Below, piece after piece: positions 33,370 through 41,147 of a stretch of DNA of 64,000 nucleotides. The stretch covers positions 1 through 64,000 of the forward strand of contig JAFURZ010000002.1 of NCBI GenBank assembly GCA_017480785.1. The letters run 5' to 3'. Below the pieces are notes generated by a model, which was not told where the DNA came from, did not search any database, and saw nothing but the letters and a program-made list of their open reading frames with translations. Within the stretch, counting starts at the first letter, position 1; every line of letters begins with the position of its first letter. A program made the translations under genes and the position numbers. Origin of the DNA: Bacteroidales bacterium (GTDB lineage Bacteria > Bacteroidota > Bacteroidia > Bacteroidales > P3).

Positions 33370-33719
33370 CGCAGGAGGGTTTTGAAGGTTTCTATTGTAG
33401 AGCTGGCCGAGCAGCCGTTGTTGCAGGCGAAATAGGCGTGCTCGCCGTCGATGGTAACGCTTTCAACGCCGTCGTTGTTGTTAGCCCGCAGCCCCCAAGG
33501 GAGCAATACTGCCAGCAGACAGGCGGCAGCGGCAGTCGTTGGCCATAGAAACCGTTTCACTGAGGCCTTTGTGTCTTTGGAAGTACACGGGGATGCGCCC
33601 CTGCGGTTGTTCCAAATTGCCCGCCGAATTTCCTTGTCCAATTCCGCCTCGCTGTATGGGCAACGGGCCTTCTTCCGCTCGTCGCCGTATTGTTTCAGTT
33701 GTTGTTTGAAATCTCTCAT
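33366..33719 (-). CDS. Putative anti-sigma-type membrane protein
   Basis: A 117-residue protein. The N-terminal 55 residues are charged and cytoplasmic-like (KQQLKQYGDERKKARCPYSE). One membrane helix follows at about 60-77 (FLWPTTAAAACLLAVLLPWG). The short outer part contains CNNGCSAS. Position directly after an ECF sigma gene and single-pass topology suggest an anti-sigma factor. The usual HxxxCxxC zinc motif is absent, so this is inference from context. It overlaps the following lipoprotein gene by four bases. Confidence 0.6.
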   Translation of the reverse strand: MRDFKQQLKQYGDERKKARCPYSEAELDKEIRRAIWNNRRGASPCTSKDTKASVKRFLWPTTAAAACLLAVLLPWGLRANNNDGVESVTIDGEHAYFACNNGCSASSTIETFKTLLR

Positions 33720-33724
33720 AGGTA

Positions 33725-34195
33725 TTATTGGATATATTGTTTGCGTAGTTTGCGCAGGGCGCGTGTCAGCCGCATGCTCACCGCCGCCACCGAGAGGCCT
33801 GTGATTTTGGCAATCTCGGCATAGCTGAAGCCCTGCGCGTGTGCCTTGACGATGGTGCGGTCGGGATCCGCCGTGGCCTCAATCAACTCCACCAGGTCGC
33901 GATAGTCGTCGTCGCGGTAGCCCGGGTCATGCCGTTCGGGAGGCGGAGCCGTCGGCCGGTTCGAGGTCTTTCTGGTCAGGGAGACCATCGTATTGGTTGC
34001 CACGCGGAATATCCAGGTGCGCTCCGAACTGCGTCGGTCGAAGTCCCCGAGCCCCCGCCACAGGTCGCACAGCACCTCGTGGAAGGCATCCTCGGTGGTC
34101 CACGCCGCACTCAGCCGGTAGCTGCTGCAGACGCTCCAAATCAGGTCGCGGTGGCGGTGTATGATGTCCCTGAATAACTTTTCGTCCGGTTCCAT
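33725..34195 (-). CDS. ECF-type RNA polymerase sigma factor
   Basis: A 156-residue sigma-70 family protein with region 2 (RDLIWSVCSSYRLS, AFHEVLCDLWRGL, ERTWIFRVATNTMVSLTR) and region 4 (YAEIAKITGLSVAAVSMRL). It is the first gene of a three-gene operon with the single-pass membrane protein and the lipoprotein. It is short but complete. It does not closely resemble SigP, the PorX partner, as far as I can judge. Confidence 0.93.
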   Translation of the reverse strand: MEPDEKLFRDIIHRHRDLIWSVCSSYRLSAAWTTEDAFHEVLCDLWRGLGDFDRRSSERTWIFRVATNTMVSLTRKTSNRPTAPPPERHDPGYRDDDYRDLVELIEATADPDRTIVKAHAQGFSYAEIAKITGLSVAAVSMRLTRALRKLRKQYIQ

Positions 34196-34321
34196 GATAG
34201 TTCTAAAACGATTGTTCCGATGCTTTTATTACGCATTATTAGACGCAGTGGGGAGGCCAATCACAACATCCCGGTGCAAAAAAAAAGTACAACCCCCACA
34301 TCCTCTGGGTTTTCCTTAGCT

Positions 34322-34400
34322 GTTCTTTTACCGTTTTACGGTAGTATTACGCTTTTTCCCCGAAGAACAGCCGAAGAACTACCGTAATACTACCGTAAAA
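34322..34400. repeat. 11-bp-word repeat with nested inverted arms
   Basis: A 16-bp arm TTTTACGGTAGTATTA (34334-34349) pairs exactly with TAATACTACCGTAAAA (34385-34400). The loop carries CGAAGAACAGC and CGAAGAAC words, the type seen at 10.3 kb, and an outer GTTCTT pairs with them. The flank after the right arm (ATGGCGGAGGGTGCGGGG) is shared with the element at 39.7 kb. It lies in the 402-bp divergent gap 34196-34597. The rest of the gap holds the rocD promoter. Confidence 0.85.
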
Positions 34401-34517
34401 ATGGCGGAGGGTGCGGGGCGCGGAAGGCGAGGGGATTGAAACAAAGCCTCTTCGAGGCTTGTGCCGCAGCAATATCAGTTGATTATGATGCCTTTGTCCG
34501 AGGCTGTTAAAAAATAA

Positions 34518-34551
34518 TTTGGACGCATTAAAAAATAATGTGTATATTTGC
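34518..34551 (+). promoter_or_regulatory. Promoter of rocD
   Basis: TTTG at 34518-34521 and TATATTTGC at 34543-34551 with a 21-bp spacer fit the Bacteroidota consensus; the start codon is 46 bp downstream. Confidence 0.72.
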
Positions 34552-34597
34552 ACCCCGATAACGATACAATTCATCAAACAAAAAATACATTGCAACT

Positions 34598-35818
34598 ATG
34601 ACAAAATCAGAACAATTCATGGAGATGGAAGCCCGTTACGGTGCTCATAACTATCATCCGCTGCCCGTCGTTCTCGCCAAGGGTGAGGGCGCTTTCGTGT
34701 GGGACTGCGAGGGTAAGAAGTATTTCGACTTCCTCTCGGCCTACAGTGCTGTGAACCAGGGTCACTGTCACCCGAAGATTGTCAAGGCCATGTGCGACCA
34801 GGCCCACGAGCTGACCCTCAGCAGCCGTGCCTTCTACAACAACTGCCTGGGCGAGTGGGAGAAGTATGTCACCGAGTACTTCGGCTACGACAAGGTGCTG
34901 CCCATGAACACGGGTGCCGAGGCCGACGAGACCGCCCTGAAGCTGGCCCGCCGCTGGGGTGTGGTGAAGAAAGGCATTCCCAACGACGAGGTGATGATTG
35001 TCTGCTGCGAAGGCAACTTCCACGGCCGCACCATCACCATCATCACCATGAGCAACGACCCCGAGAGCTACGCCAACTACGGTCCCATGACTCCCGGTTT
35101 CCTGCGCATCCCCTACAACGATCCCGACGCGCTGGAGCGTTGCCTGGCCGAGCACGGCAAGAAGGTGGCCGGCTTCCTGGTGGAGCCCATCCAGGGCGAG
35201 GCCGGCGTCTATGTGCCCGACGAGGGTTACCTGAAGAAATGCTATGACATCTGCAAGAAGTACAACGTGCTGTTCATGGCCGACGAGGTGCAGTGCGGCA
35301 TTGCCCGTACGGGCAAGATGCTGGCCTGCGACCACGAAGGCGTGCGTCCCGACCTGCTCATCCTCGGCAAGGCCCTCGGTGGCGGCGTGATGCCCGTCAG
35401 CGCTGTGTTGGCCGACGACGACATCATGCTCAACATCAAGCCCGGCGAGCACGGCTCCACCTTCGGTGGCAACCCCATCGCCGCCAAGGTCTCCATCGCC
35501 GCCCTGCAGGTCATCAAGGACGAGCACCTGATGGAGAACGCCGACCGTCTGGGTAAGATATTCCGCGAGGAGATGTCGAACTTCAAGAGCCCCATGATTG
35601 AGAAGGTGCGCGGCAAGGGTCTGCTGAACGCCATCATCATCAAGCCCCACAACGGCAAGGAGGCTTGGGACGTGTGCCTGAAGATGCGCGACCTGGGCGT
35701 GCTGGCCAAACCCACCCACCAGCACATCATCCGCTTCGCCCCCCCGCTGGTCATCACCGAGGCGCAGCTGCGCGAGGCCATGGAGCTCATCAAGGAGGCC
35801 ATCAAGTCGTTTGAATAA
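34598..35818 (+). CDS. rocD: Ornithine aminotransferase
   Basis: A 406-residue class III PLP aminotransferase. The N-terminus [20 protein letters not shown] is typical of ornithine-oxo-acid transaminase. The PLP lysine is K258 in [16 protein letters not shown], with the Asp of [15 protein letters not shown] contacting the cofactor nitrogen. It converts ornithine and 2-oxoglutarate to glutamate-5-semialdehyde and glutamate, linking arginine breakdown to proline or glutamate. Arginine deiminase is encoded at 60.7 kb. A DUF975 gene follows after 12 bp. Confidence 0.95.
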   Translation: MTKSEQFMEMEARYGAHNYHPLPVVLAKGEGAFVWDCEGKKYFDFLSAYSAVNQGHCHPKIVKAMCDQAHELTLSSRAFYNNCLGEWEKYVTEYFGYDKVLPMNTGAEADETALKLARRWGVVKKGIPNDEVMIVCCEGNFHGRTITIITMSNDPESYANYGPMTPGFLRIPYNDPDALERCLAEHGKKVAGFLVEPIQGEAGVYVPDEGYLKKCYDICKKYNVLFMADEVQCGIARTGKMLACDHEGVRPDLLILGKALGGGVMPVSAVLADDDIMLNIKPGEHGSTFGGNPIAAKVSIAALQVIKDEHLMENADRLGKIFREEMSNFKSPMIEKVRGKGLLNAIIIKPHNGKEAWDVCLKMRDLGVLAKPTHQHIIRFAPPLVITEAQLREAMELIKEAIKSFE

Positions 35819-35830
35819 TCCCTTCGTGCC

Positions 35831-36454
35831 ATGGATAACATTGAAAACAACACCTCTGCCGTCGTCATGCCGCGCAACAAGGAGATACGCCAAGCGGCGC
35901 GTGCTGCGCTGAAGGGCAACTGGACGCAGGCCGTGTTGGCTACGCTGGTCTTCACCCTCATCGCCGGGGCCGCCGGCTCCATTCCCTTTGCGGGACTGCT
36001 GGTGGTGTGCCCGCTGGAGTTCGGCTTCATGCTGTGCTTCCTGCGCCTGGTGCGTGGCGAGGACAGCAGCGAGATGGTGGGTGACCAGTTCAGTGTCTTC
36101 AACAAGTATGGCCGCTACCTCGGCGGCTCGCTGCTGGTAGCTCTCTACACGCTGCTTTGGTGCCTGCTGCTTGTCATCCCGGGCATCGTCAAGAGCTATG
36201 CCTACGCCATGACGCCCTACATTATGAACGACCGTCCCGACCTGGATGCCGACGAATGCATCCATGAGAGCCGCATGATGATGAAAGGCTACAAGTGGAA
36301 ACTCTTCTGCCTCGACCTGAGCTTCATCGGTTGGGCGATACTCTGCCTCTTCACGGCGGGCATCGGCTATCTCTGGCTGCAACCCTACATCGAGGCTTCG
36401 CACGCCAAGTTCTATGAGGAGCTGAAGGCTGTCCGTGCGCAGTCCGTCGAGTGA
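35831..36454 (+). CDS. DUF975 family membrane protein
   Basis: A 207-residue protein. The start NKEIRQAARAALKGNWTQAV is the DUF975 signature. Membrane segments at about 37-70 (two), 97-125 and 163-185 are visible, and IPGIVKSYAYAMTPYIMND between them is the other conserved block. Its role is unknown. It lies 12 bp after rocD and ends at a strong terminator. Confidence 0.9.
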   Translation: MDNIENNTSAVVMPRNKEIRQAARAALKGNWTQAVLATLVFTLIAGAAGSIPFAGLLVVCPLEFGFMLCFLRLVRGEDSSEMVGDQFSVFNKYGRYLGGSLLVALYTLLWCLLLVIPGIVKSYAYAMTPYIMNDRPDLDADECIHESRMMMKGYKWKLFCLDLSFIGWAILCLFTAGIGYLWLQPYIEASHAKFYEELKAVRAQSVE

Positions 36455-36476
36455 TAGTCGGTAACGCTAAATGAAT

Positions 36477-36506
36477 GAGGCCCCGCCACAAGTGTGGCGG
36501 GGCCTC
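36477..36506. terminator. Bidirectional terminator between DUF975 and M23 peptidase genes
   Basis: GAGGCCCCGCCACA pairs with TGTGGCGGGGCCTC across a 2-nt centre, between two convergent genes. Confidence 0.85.
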
Positions 36507-36510
36507 TGTC

Positions 36511-38190
36511 CTATCGGGTCAGTACCCAAGTGAGGTCCTTGACATTGCCGGCGCCGTCGGTGACCACGGTACGTAGGTTGTTGGGGCCTGCCTTCAGCTT
36601 GCCACGGGCGTCGATGACGAGGGTGGCCGTCTTGCCGTCGTATTCAGCCAGTATCCACTGCCCGTTGAGGTAGCAGTGGTAGGTGTCGATACCGGCCAGG
36701 TTGTCGCCTATCCTCACCTTGAGGGTGGTGGTCTTGAGGGGTTTGCCTTCGCTGAAGTTGACCGGACGCACGACGGGAGCCGTGGTGTCGGCGGCCAGGG
36801 TGAACTCGCCCCAGTCGCGCACCAGGGCCGTGTGGAGGCCGTCGGCATGGGTTGTCTTGTAGGCCGACAGCTTGGTGCTTCCGGGCTTCCGAGTCACGTG
36901 AACCACCACCGTCTTGTCGGCCGGCACGCCGGGCAGCGAGCCCTTGATGCTGAGGGTGTAGCTGAGGTGTGGCGGTATCATGTTCAGGCTCGGATTGACC
37001 GTCACCGTCATGCCGTTGCCCGTGCAGACCATCCGGTCGTCGGCATAGAGGGTATGGGCCGGCAGCTGGAGGCTGAACATGGATTGTTGAAAGGAGAACG
37101 GTTGGTCGTATTTGACGGCGACCCCGTCTGTCACAGGCTCTGTCTTCCGGTTCCCGATTTCCGTCACCTTCACCGTCAGGGTGCGCTCGGCGACGTTGTC
37201 CTTTATATCGTAGACGCGGATGCCTATGCTGTGTGTGCTGCCGGCCTTGAGCCGGAAGATGCCGTCACCCATCCGCAGCGGCACCCATGGCCCTTCGGCC
37301 CCCGGCAGGCCTCGGGTGAGGAGGTAGGCTTGCCGCGTGTGCGCCATGTGGGGGTAGTCGACGAGGGCGTTGACCATGCGGCTGCTGTCGACGGGGATGG
37401 ACTCGGTGGTGTACAGGAAGAAGGGGGTGCCGTCGAGCAACACCTCCATGCGGTCCACGCCGTTCTTGGCCGTCGAGCCCTCGGCGGCGTCGGTGGCATA
37501 GACGCCCAGGTGGAAGGGGCCGCTGACGGTGACGTTGCCGTCGGCGGGCACCTCGTAGGGCTCGCCGTTCTCGGGGTAGAGGCGCACGCCGCGGATGGTG
37601 GGATTGATGTTGTCCTTGTAGGGCAGGCCGCAGTGCAGCGGGTTAAAGATGGTGGCGTGGGTGTGGAGGTCGGCAGCGCCGCCGCGACGCACCTCGAAGT
37701 GCAGGTGAGGGCCGCCGCTGCCGCCCGTGTTGCCGCTGCGGGCCACCAGCTGCCCCTGCTTCACGGGCAGCTCGTCGGGGGCGAACAGCTTGCTGATGCT
37801 GTAGCTCCGTTGGGCGTACTGCTCCTTCAGGACGGCCTTGCCGATGGCGCCGGCATAGCTGTCGAGGTGCATGTAGACGGTGGTGTAGCCGTTGGGATGC
37901 TTGATATAGAGTATCTTGCCGCCGCCCCAAGGCGAGATGCTCACCTTGGCCACATAGCCGTCGGCCGCGGCGTAGACGGGTTTGCCCGTGGCGCCGCCGG
38001 TGCGCATGTCGAGACCCGCATGGAAATGGCCCGTGCGGAGCTCGGCGAAGGTGGCCGAGAGGCCTATCTCATGGTCCATCGGGTTACGGAAGTAGCCCTG
38101 CGGCAACGGCTGGGCCGTTAAGTGGAAAGTGGAAAGTGGAAAGTGGAAAGCGAGGCTTGCGCAGAGCAGCAGGCGAAGTGTGTGTTTCAT
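36511..38190 (-). CDS. Secreted M23 family metallopeptidase
   Basis: A 559-residue exported protein. The LytM/M23 domain comes early (about 40-190): HFHAGLDMRTGGATGKPVYA holds the first zinc ligands and PHLHFEVR the last. The rest is several beta-sandwich modules. M23 enzymes cut peptidoglycan cross-bridges, so a role in cell-wall turnover is likely. The signal peptide is odd: its hydrophobic core and the region after it (AFHFPLSTFHLTAQ) are encoded by a run of 7-bp AGTGGAA words. It overlaps the upstream fucosidase gene by four bases. Confidence 0.9.
   Translation of the reverse strand: MKHTLRLLLCASLAFHFPLSTFHLTAQPLPQGYFRNPMDHEIGLSATFAELRTGHFHAGLDMRTGGATGKPVYAAADGYVAKVSISPWGGGKILYIKHPNGYTTVYMHLDSYAGAIGKAVLKEQYAQRSYSISKLFAPDELPVKQGQLVARSGNTGGSGGPHLHFEVRRGGAADLHTHATIFNPLHCGLPYKDNINPTIRGVRLYPENGEPYEVPADGNVTVSGPFHLGVYATDAAEGSTAKNGVDRMEVLLDGTPFFLYTTESIPVDSSRMVNALVDYPHMAHTRQAYLLTRGLPGAEGPWVPLRMGDGIFRLKAGSTHSIGIRVYDIKDNVAERTLTVKVTEIGNRKTEPVTDGVAVKYDQPFSFQQSMFSLQLPAHTLYADDRMVCTGNGMTVTVNPSLNMIPPHLSYTLSIKGSLPGVPADKTVVVHVTRKPGSTKLSAYKTTHADGLHTALVRDWGEFTLAADTTAPVVRPVNFSEGKPLKTTTLKVRIGDNLAGIDTYHCYLNGQWILAEYDGKTATLVIDARGKLKAGPNNLRTVVTDGAGNVKDLTWVLTR
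38121..38148 (-). repeat. Heptad repeat in M23 signal peptide, AGTGGAA type
   Basis: Four exact tandem AGTGGAA words. On the coding strand they encode the HFPLSTFHL part of the signal peptide. Confidence 0.85.
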
Positions 38191-39587
38191 TGTGCTTTGG
38201 AATTATAGAGTGCTATGCGATTGATGACGGGTGGGGCCATGCCTTCAAACTGAAACACCAGCTGGCGCCAGCGCACCGGGTGGTCGAGCCTAATGATGCG
38301 CTTGTAGCCGACGGTGGTGCAGAGAGGCTCGTCGCCGAGGGAGTAGGAGTAGAGGCCACCGTCGCGGTCCAGAAGCAGGTTGACGCTGGTGATGCGCTGC
38401 CCCAGCGGGATGTACTCCTGGAGGACGATGATGTCGAACTCGGTGGCACTGTCGAGCTCAAGGGTGAGTTCGGCATTCCTGCTGGTAGCGGCCCAATAGG
38501 TGTGGTAGGCGGTGTCGAGCACCTGCTTGGCGCCATGGCCTCGACGATGCAAGGCATGGGCTTTGGCCCCTTGCGCCAGGTCGTGGGCGAAGATGCGGTC
38601 GCGTTCGGTGCGGAAGGCCACCAGCACGGCGCTGTCCTCGGCGCTGATGCGGCCGTTGGTGTCGGGCGGCACGTTGAGCAGTAGCAACCCGTTGCGGCCC
38701 ACGGAGTTGAAGTATATCTCCATCAGCTGGTCGACCGACTTGGGGTGCTCCTGCGGATGCCAGAACCACCCGGGGCGGATACTCACGTCCACCTCGGCGG
38801 GTACCCAGCTTGCACCGCCTTTGTGCCCTGTCTCCAGTTCCGTGGGGGCTGGCTTGTTGTCGGATGGTGTTGCACCTTCTGTATTCAATGTACTCCAGCA
38901 TGGGTCGCCGCAATGGCCCTCCTCGTTGCCCACCCAACGGCAGCCGGGTCCGATGTCGCTGAAGACGACGCACTGCGGGTTCAACTCATTCACGGTCTGC
39001 ATGAAACGGGGCCAGTCGTAGTGCTGCTTCTTCCCGTTGGGACCTTCGCCGCAGGCCCCGTCGAACCACTGCTCGAACAGAGGACCGTAGGTCCCGTGCA
39101 CCTCGCGCAGGGTGTTGTCGAACACGTCGTTGTACTCGTCGGTGCCATAGGAGGGATGGTTGCGGTCCCAGGGCGAGATGTACACCCCGGGCTTGACGCC
39201 ACCCGCGCGGCAGGCGTCGACGAAGGCGCGCAGCACGTCGAGCGTGTCGGCCACGGTGTGTGTGCTGAAAGCACTGGGCCACAGACAGAAGCCGTCATGG
39301 TGCTTGGCGGTGAGGATGATGCCGCCCATGCCGGCCTGCCGCGCCACGTCGACCCACTGGCGGCAGTCGAGCCCGGTCGGGTGGAAAACATCTTCAGCTT
39401 CCATTCCCGAGCCCCATTCAGCTCCGGTGAAGGTGTTGGGCCCGAAGTGGCAGAACATGTTGATTTCCATGCGCTGCCAAGCCAGCTGCGCCTCGGTGGG
39501 CACTGGCCCGAAAGGCTCCGGCTCCCGCAGGGTGCAGGCCGACAGCATCGCCATGGCTGCCAGTGAGATAAGCGATATTCTGTTCAT
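38187..39587 (-). CDS. Alpha-L-fucosidase, GH29 lipoprotein
   Basis: A 466-residue protein from the Met before NRISLISLAAMAMLSAC; sequence further upstream is promoter. The lipobox gives an acylated Cys18. The GH29 barrel shows MEINMFCHFGPNTFTGAEWG, LTAKHHDGFCLWPS and VYISPWDRNH. EQWFDGACGEG carries the nucleophile Asp. The C-terminal 130 residues are a beta-sandwich. It should remove terminal fucose from host glycans, complementing the GH20 enzyme at 1.6 kb. It leads a two-gene unit with the M23 peptidase. Confidence 0.92.
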   Translation of the reverse strand: MNRISLISLAAMAMLSACTLREPEPFGPVPTEAQLAWQRMEINMFCHFGPNTFTGAEWGSGMEAEDVFHPTGLDCRQWVDVARQAGMGGIILTAKHHDGFCLWPSAFSTHTVADTLDVLRAFVDACRAGGVKPGVYISPWDRNHPSYGTDEYNDVFDNTLREVHGTYGPLFEQWFDGACGEGPNGKKQHYDWPRFMQTVNELNPQCVVFSDIGPGCRWVGNEEGHCGDPCWSTLNTEGATPSDNKPAPTELETGHKGGASWVPAEVDVSIRPGWFWHPQEHPKSVDQLMEIYFNSVGRNGLLLLNVPPDTNGRISAEDSAVLVAFRTERDRIFAHDLAQGAKAHALHRRGHGAKQVLDTAYHTYWAATSRNAELTLELDSATEFDIIVLQEYIPLGQRITSVNLLLDRDGGLYSYSLGDEPLCTTVGYKRIIRLDHPVRWRQLVFQFEGMAPPVINRIALYNSKAQ

Positions 39588-39610
39588 TCCGTTGCGCTGT
39601 TTTTCAGACC

Positions 39611-39619
39611 GCAAAGTTA
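39611..39619 (-). promoter_or_regulatory. Putative -7 box of the fucosidase gene
   Basis: The minus strand reads TAACTTTGC, a full TAnnTTTGC match, 24 bp upstream of the start. I see no convincing -33 TTTG. Confidence 0.55.
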
Positions 39620-39726
39620 CACAAAAAAACCGAATTGCAGCCCTCCTGCAGCCAAAATATTTGCCCCGCCCCTCCGCATACCCTGTTCCGGCAGGTAAAA
39701 TCCAAGGGGTTTCCTCTACCATTTTA

Positions 39727-39807
39727 ACGGTAGTATTACGGTAGTATTACGGTAGTATTACGCTTTTAAAGCGTAATACTACCGTAATACTACCGTAATA
39801 CTACCGT
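39727..39807. repeat. Perfect 40-bp inverted repeat of 11-bp words ACGGTAGTATT
   Basis: Three tandem ACGGTAGTATT words and ACGCTTT (39727-39766) are followed, after one central base, by their exact reverse complement (39768-39807). The full element is an 81-bp palindrome. The flank AGTGGCGGAGGATGTGGGG after the right arm resembles that at 34.4 kb. It lies in the 469-bp divergent gap 39588-40056, between the fucosidase promoter and porP. The remainder of that gap (39820-40020) is G-rich then AT-rich with no gene. Confidence 0.95.
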
Positions 39808-40025
39808 AAAAGTGGCGGAGGATGTGGGGGGCGGACCGGGGGGTGGGGGAGGGGAAAACGGGAGGGCTGAGGAGAGGCGCCGGAAGCGGAAAAACGCTAA
39901 AAAACGATTCCGGATGGCCGATTTTGCGGGCTTGGAGCGGTGTCGGGACGCAAAAAAATGGTGTTGATACAGTGTGTGTTATAAAATAATTTTCAGAAAA
40001 AAGTCGCTTATTCAAAAAATATTCG

Positions 40026-40034
40026 TAATATTGC
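40026..40034 (+). promoter_or_regulatory. Weak -7 box of porP
   Basis: TAATATTGC differs from TAnnTTTGC at one position and lies 22 bp before ATG 40057. No clear -33 box. Confidence 0.35.
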
Positions 40035-40056
40035 GCCTTGATAATTGGCCAATAAT

Positions 40057-41073
40057 ATGTTAAAAATACAGTTGAAAAAGGGACTGAAAAGGGTGTTGCT
40101 GGGCGTCGTGCTGCTCGGTGCCGCCGGTGTCCATGCGCAGGACATCCCGTACTCCCAGTTCTATGCCAACCCGCTTTACCTCAACCCCGCTTTCGCCGGT
40201 TCGGTGGTGGCTCCCCGCATCGCCTTGGGCTACAGGGCCCAGTGGCCTGGCCTGGTGAGTGCCTTCACCACCGTGTCGGCCTCGTACGACCAGTACTTCG
40301 ACGACCTCCATGGTGGTATCGGTGCCATCATCTTGACCGACCGTCAGGGTGACCACGGCATGCTGAGCACCAACATGTTGGGTGCCATGTATGCCTTCCA
40401 CTTCCAGCTGACGCGCGATATCCGCATGAGCGCCGCCCTGCAGGTGTCGCTGGTGCAGAACGCCCTCAACGTGAGCACGGCCATGCGCTTCCCCAGCCAG
40501 ATTGACCCCGAGCTGGGTTTCGTCTATGGCCCCGACGGGGTGCAGCTTCCCGACAAGACGAGCCGCATCAGCCTCGACTTCAACACCGGTGTGTTGGTGA
40601 GCGGGTCGAAGTGGTATGCCGGTCTGGCCGTGGCGCACCTGACGCAGCCTAACCAGGCCTTCTACTCGGAAGACCGGGTGCCGATGAAGATTACGGTCCA
40701 CGGCGGTGGATTCATCAATGTGGCCGAGGAGGCGCGCCGCCAGTCGTCGCTGGGTCTCGGCACGCCGATTATCTCGCCCAACCTCGTCTACCAGTACCAG
40801 GGCGGTCTGCATTACTTCAACTACGGTGTCTACCTTGACTGGGTGCCCTTCATGGTGGGCGTGTGGTTCCGCCACGGCACGCACAATATCGACGCCTTCA
40901 TCTTCCAGGTGGGCGTGCAGCAGGACTACTTCAAGGTGGGCTACAGCTACGACGTGACGGTGTCGAAGCTGGCCAACAGCACGGCCGGTTCGCACGAGTT
41001 GACCTTCGGGCTGATGCTGCCGGTGCCGGAGCACAAGAAGAAAGTGAAGGCCATACGTTGCCCGTCGTTCTAG
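40057..41073 (+). CDS. porP: PorP/SprF family type IX secretion system outer-membrane protein
   Basis: A 338-residue protein starting at ATG 40057 with a signal peptide (VLLGVVLLGAAGVHAQ). Directly after it comes the PorP/SprF hallmark DIPYSQFYANPLYLNPAFAG. Other family segments are RAQWPGL, ISLDFNTGVLV and a C-terminal strand SHELTFGLMLPV. PorP/SprF proteins are outer-membrane barrels that link T9SS surface adhesins or periplasmic components to the envelope; some genomes carry many copies. Here gldJ follows after 74 bp and an OstA-like gene after that. The porKLMN core is not in the window. Confidence 0.92.
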   Translation: MLKIQLKKGLKRVLLGVVLLGAAGVHAQDIPYSQFYANPLYLNPAFAGSVVAPRIALGYRAQWPGLVSAFTTVSASYDQYFDDLHGGIGAIILTDRQGDHGMLSTNMLGAMYAFHFQLTRDIRMSAALQVSLVQNALNVSTAMRFPSQIDPELGFVYGPDGVQLPDKTSRISLDFNTGVLVSGSKWYAGLAVAHLTQPNQAFYSEDRVPMKITVHGGGFINVAEEARRQSSLGLGTPIISPNLVYQYQGGLHYFNYGVYLDWVPFMVGVWFRHGTHNIDAFIFQVGVQQDYFKVGYSYDVTVSKLANSTAGSHELTFGLMLPVPEHKKKVKAIRCPSF

Positions 41074-41147
41074 GAAACAAAAGTGAAACAAAAAACGCAT
41101 TGCTGCGTTATATAATAGTAAACAGGAATAACACAAAAGTAAATAAT

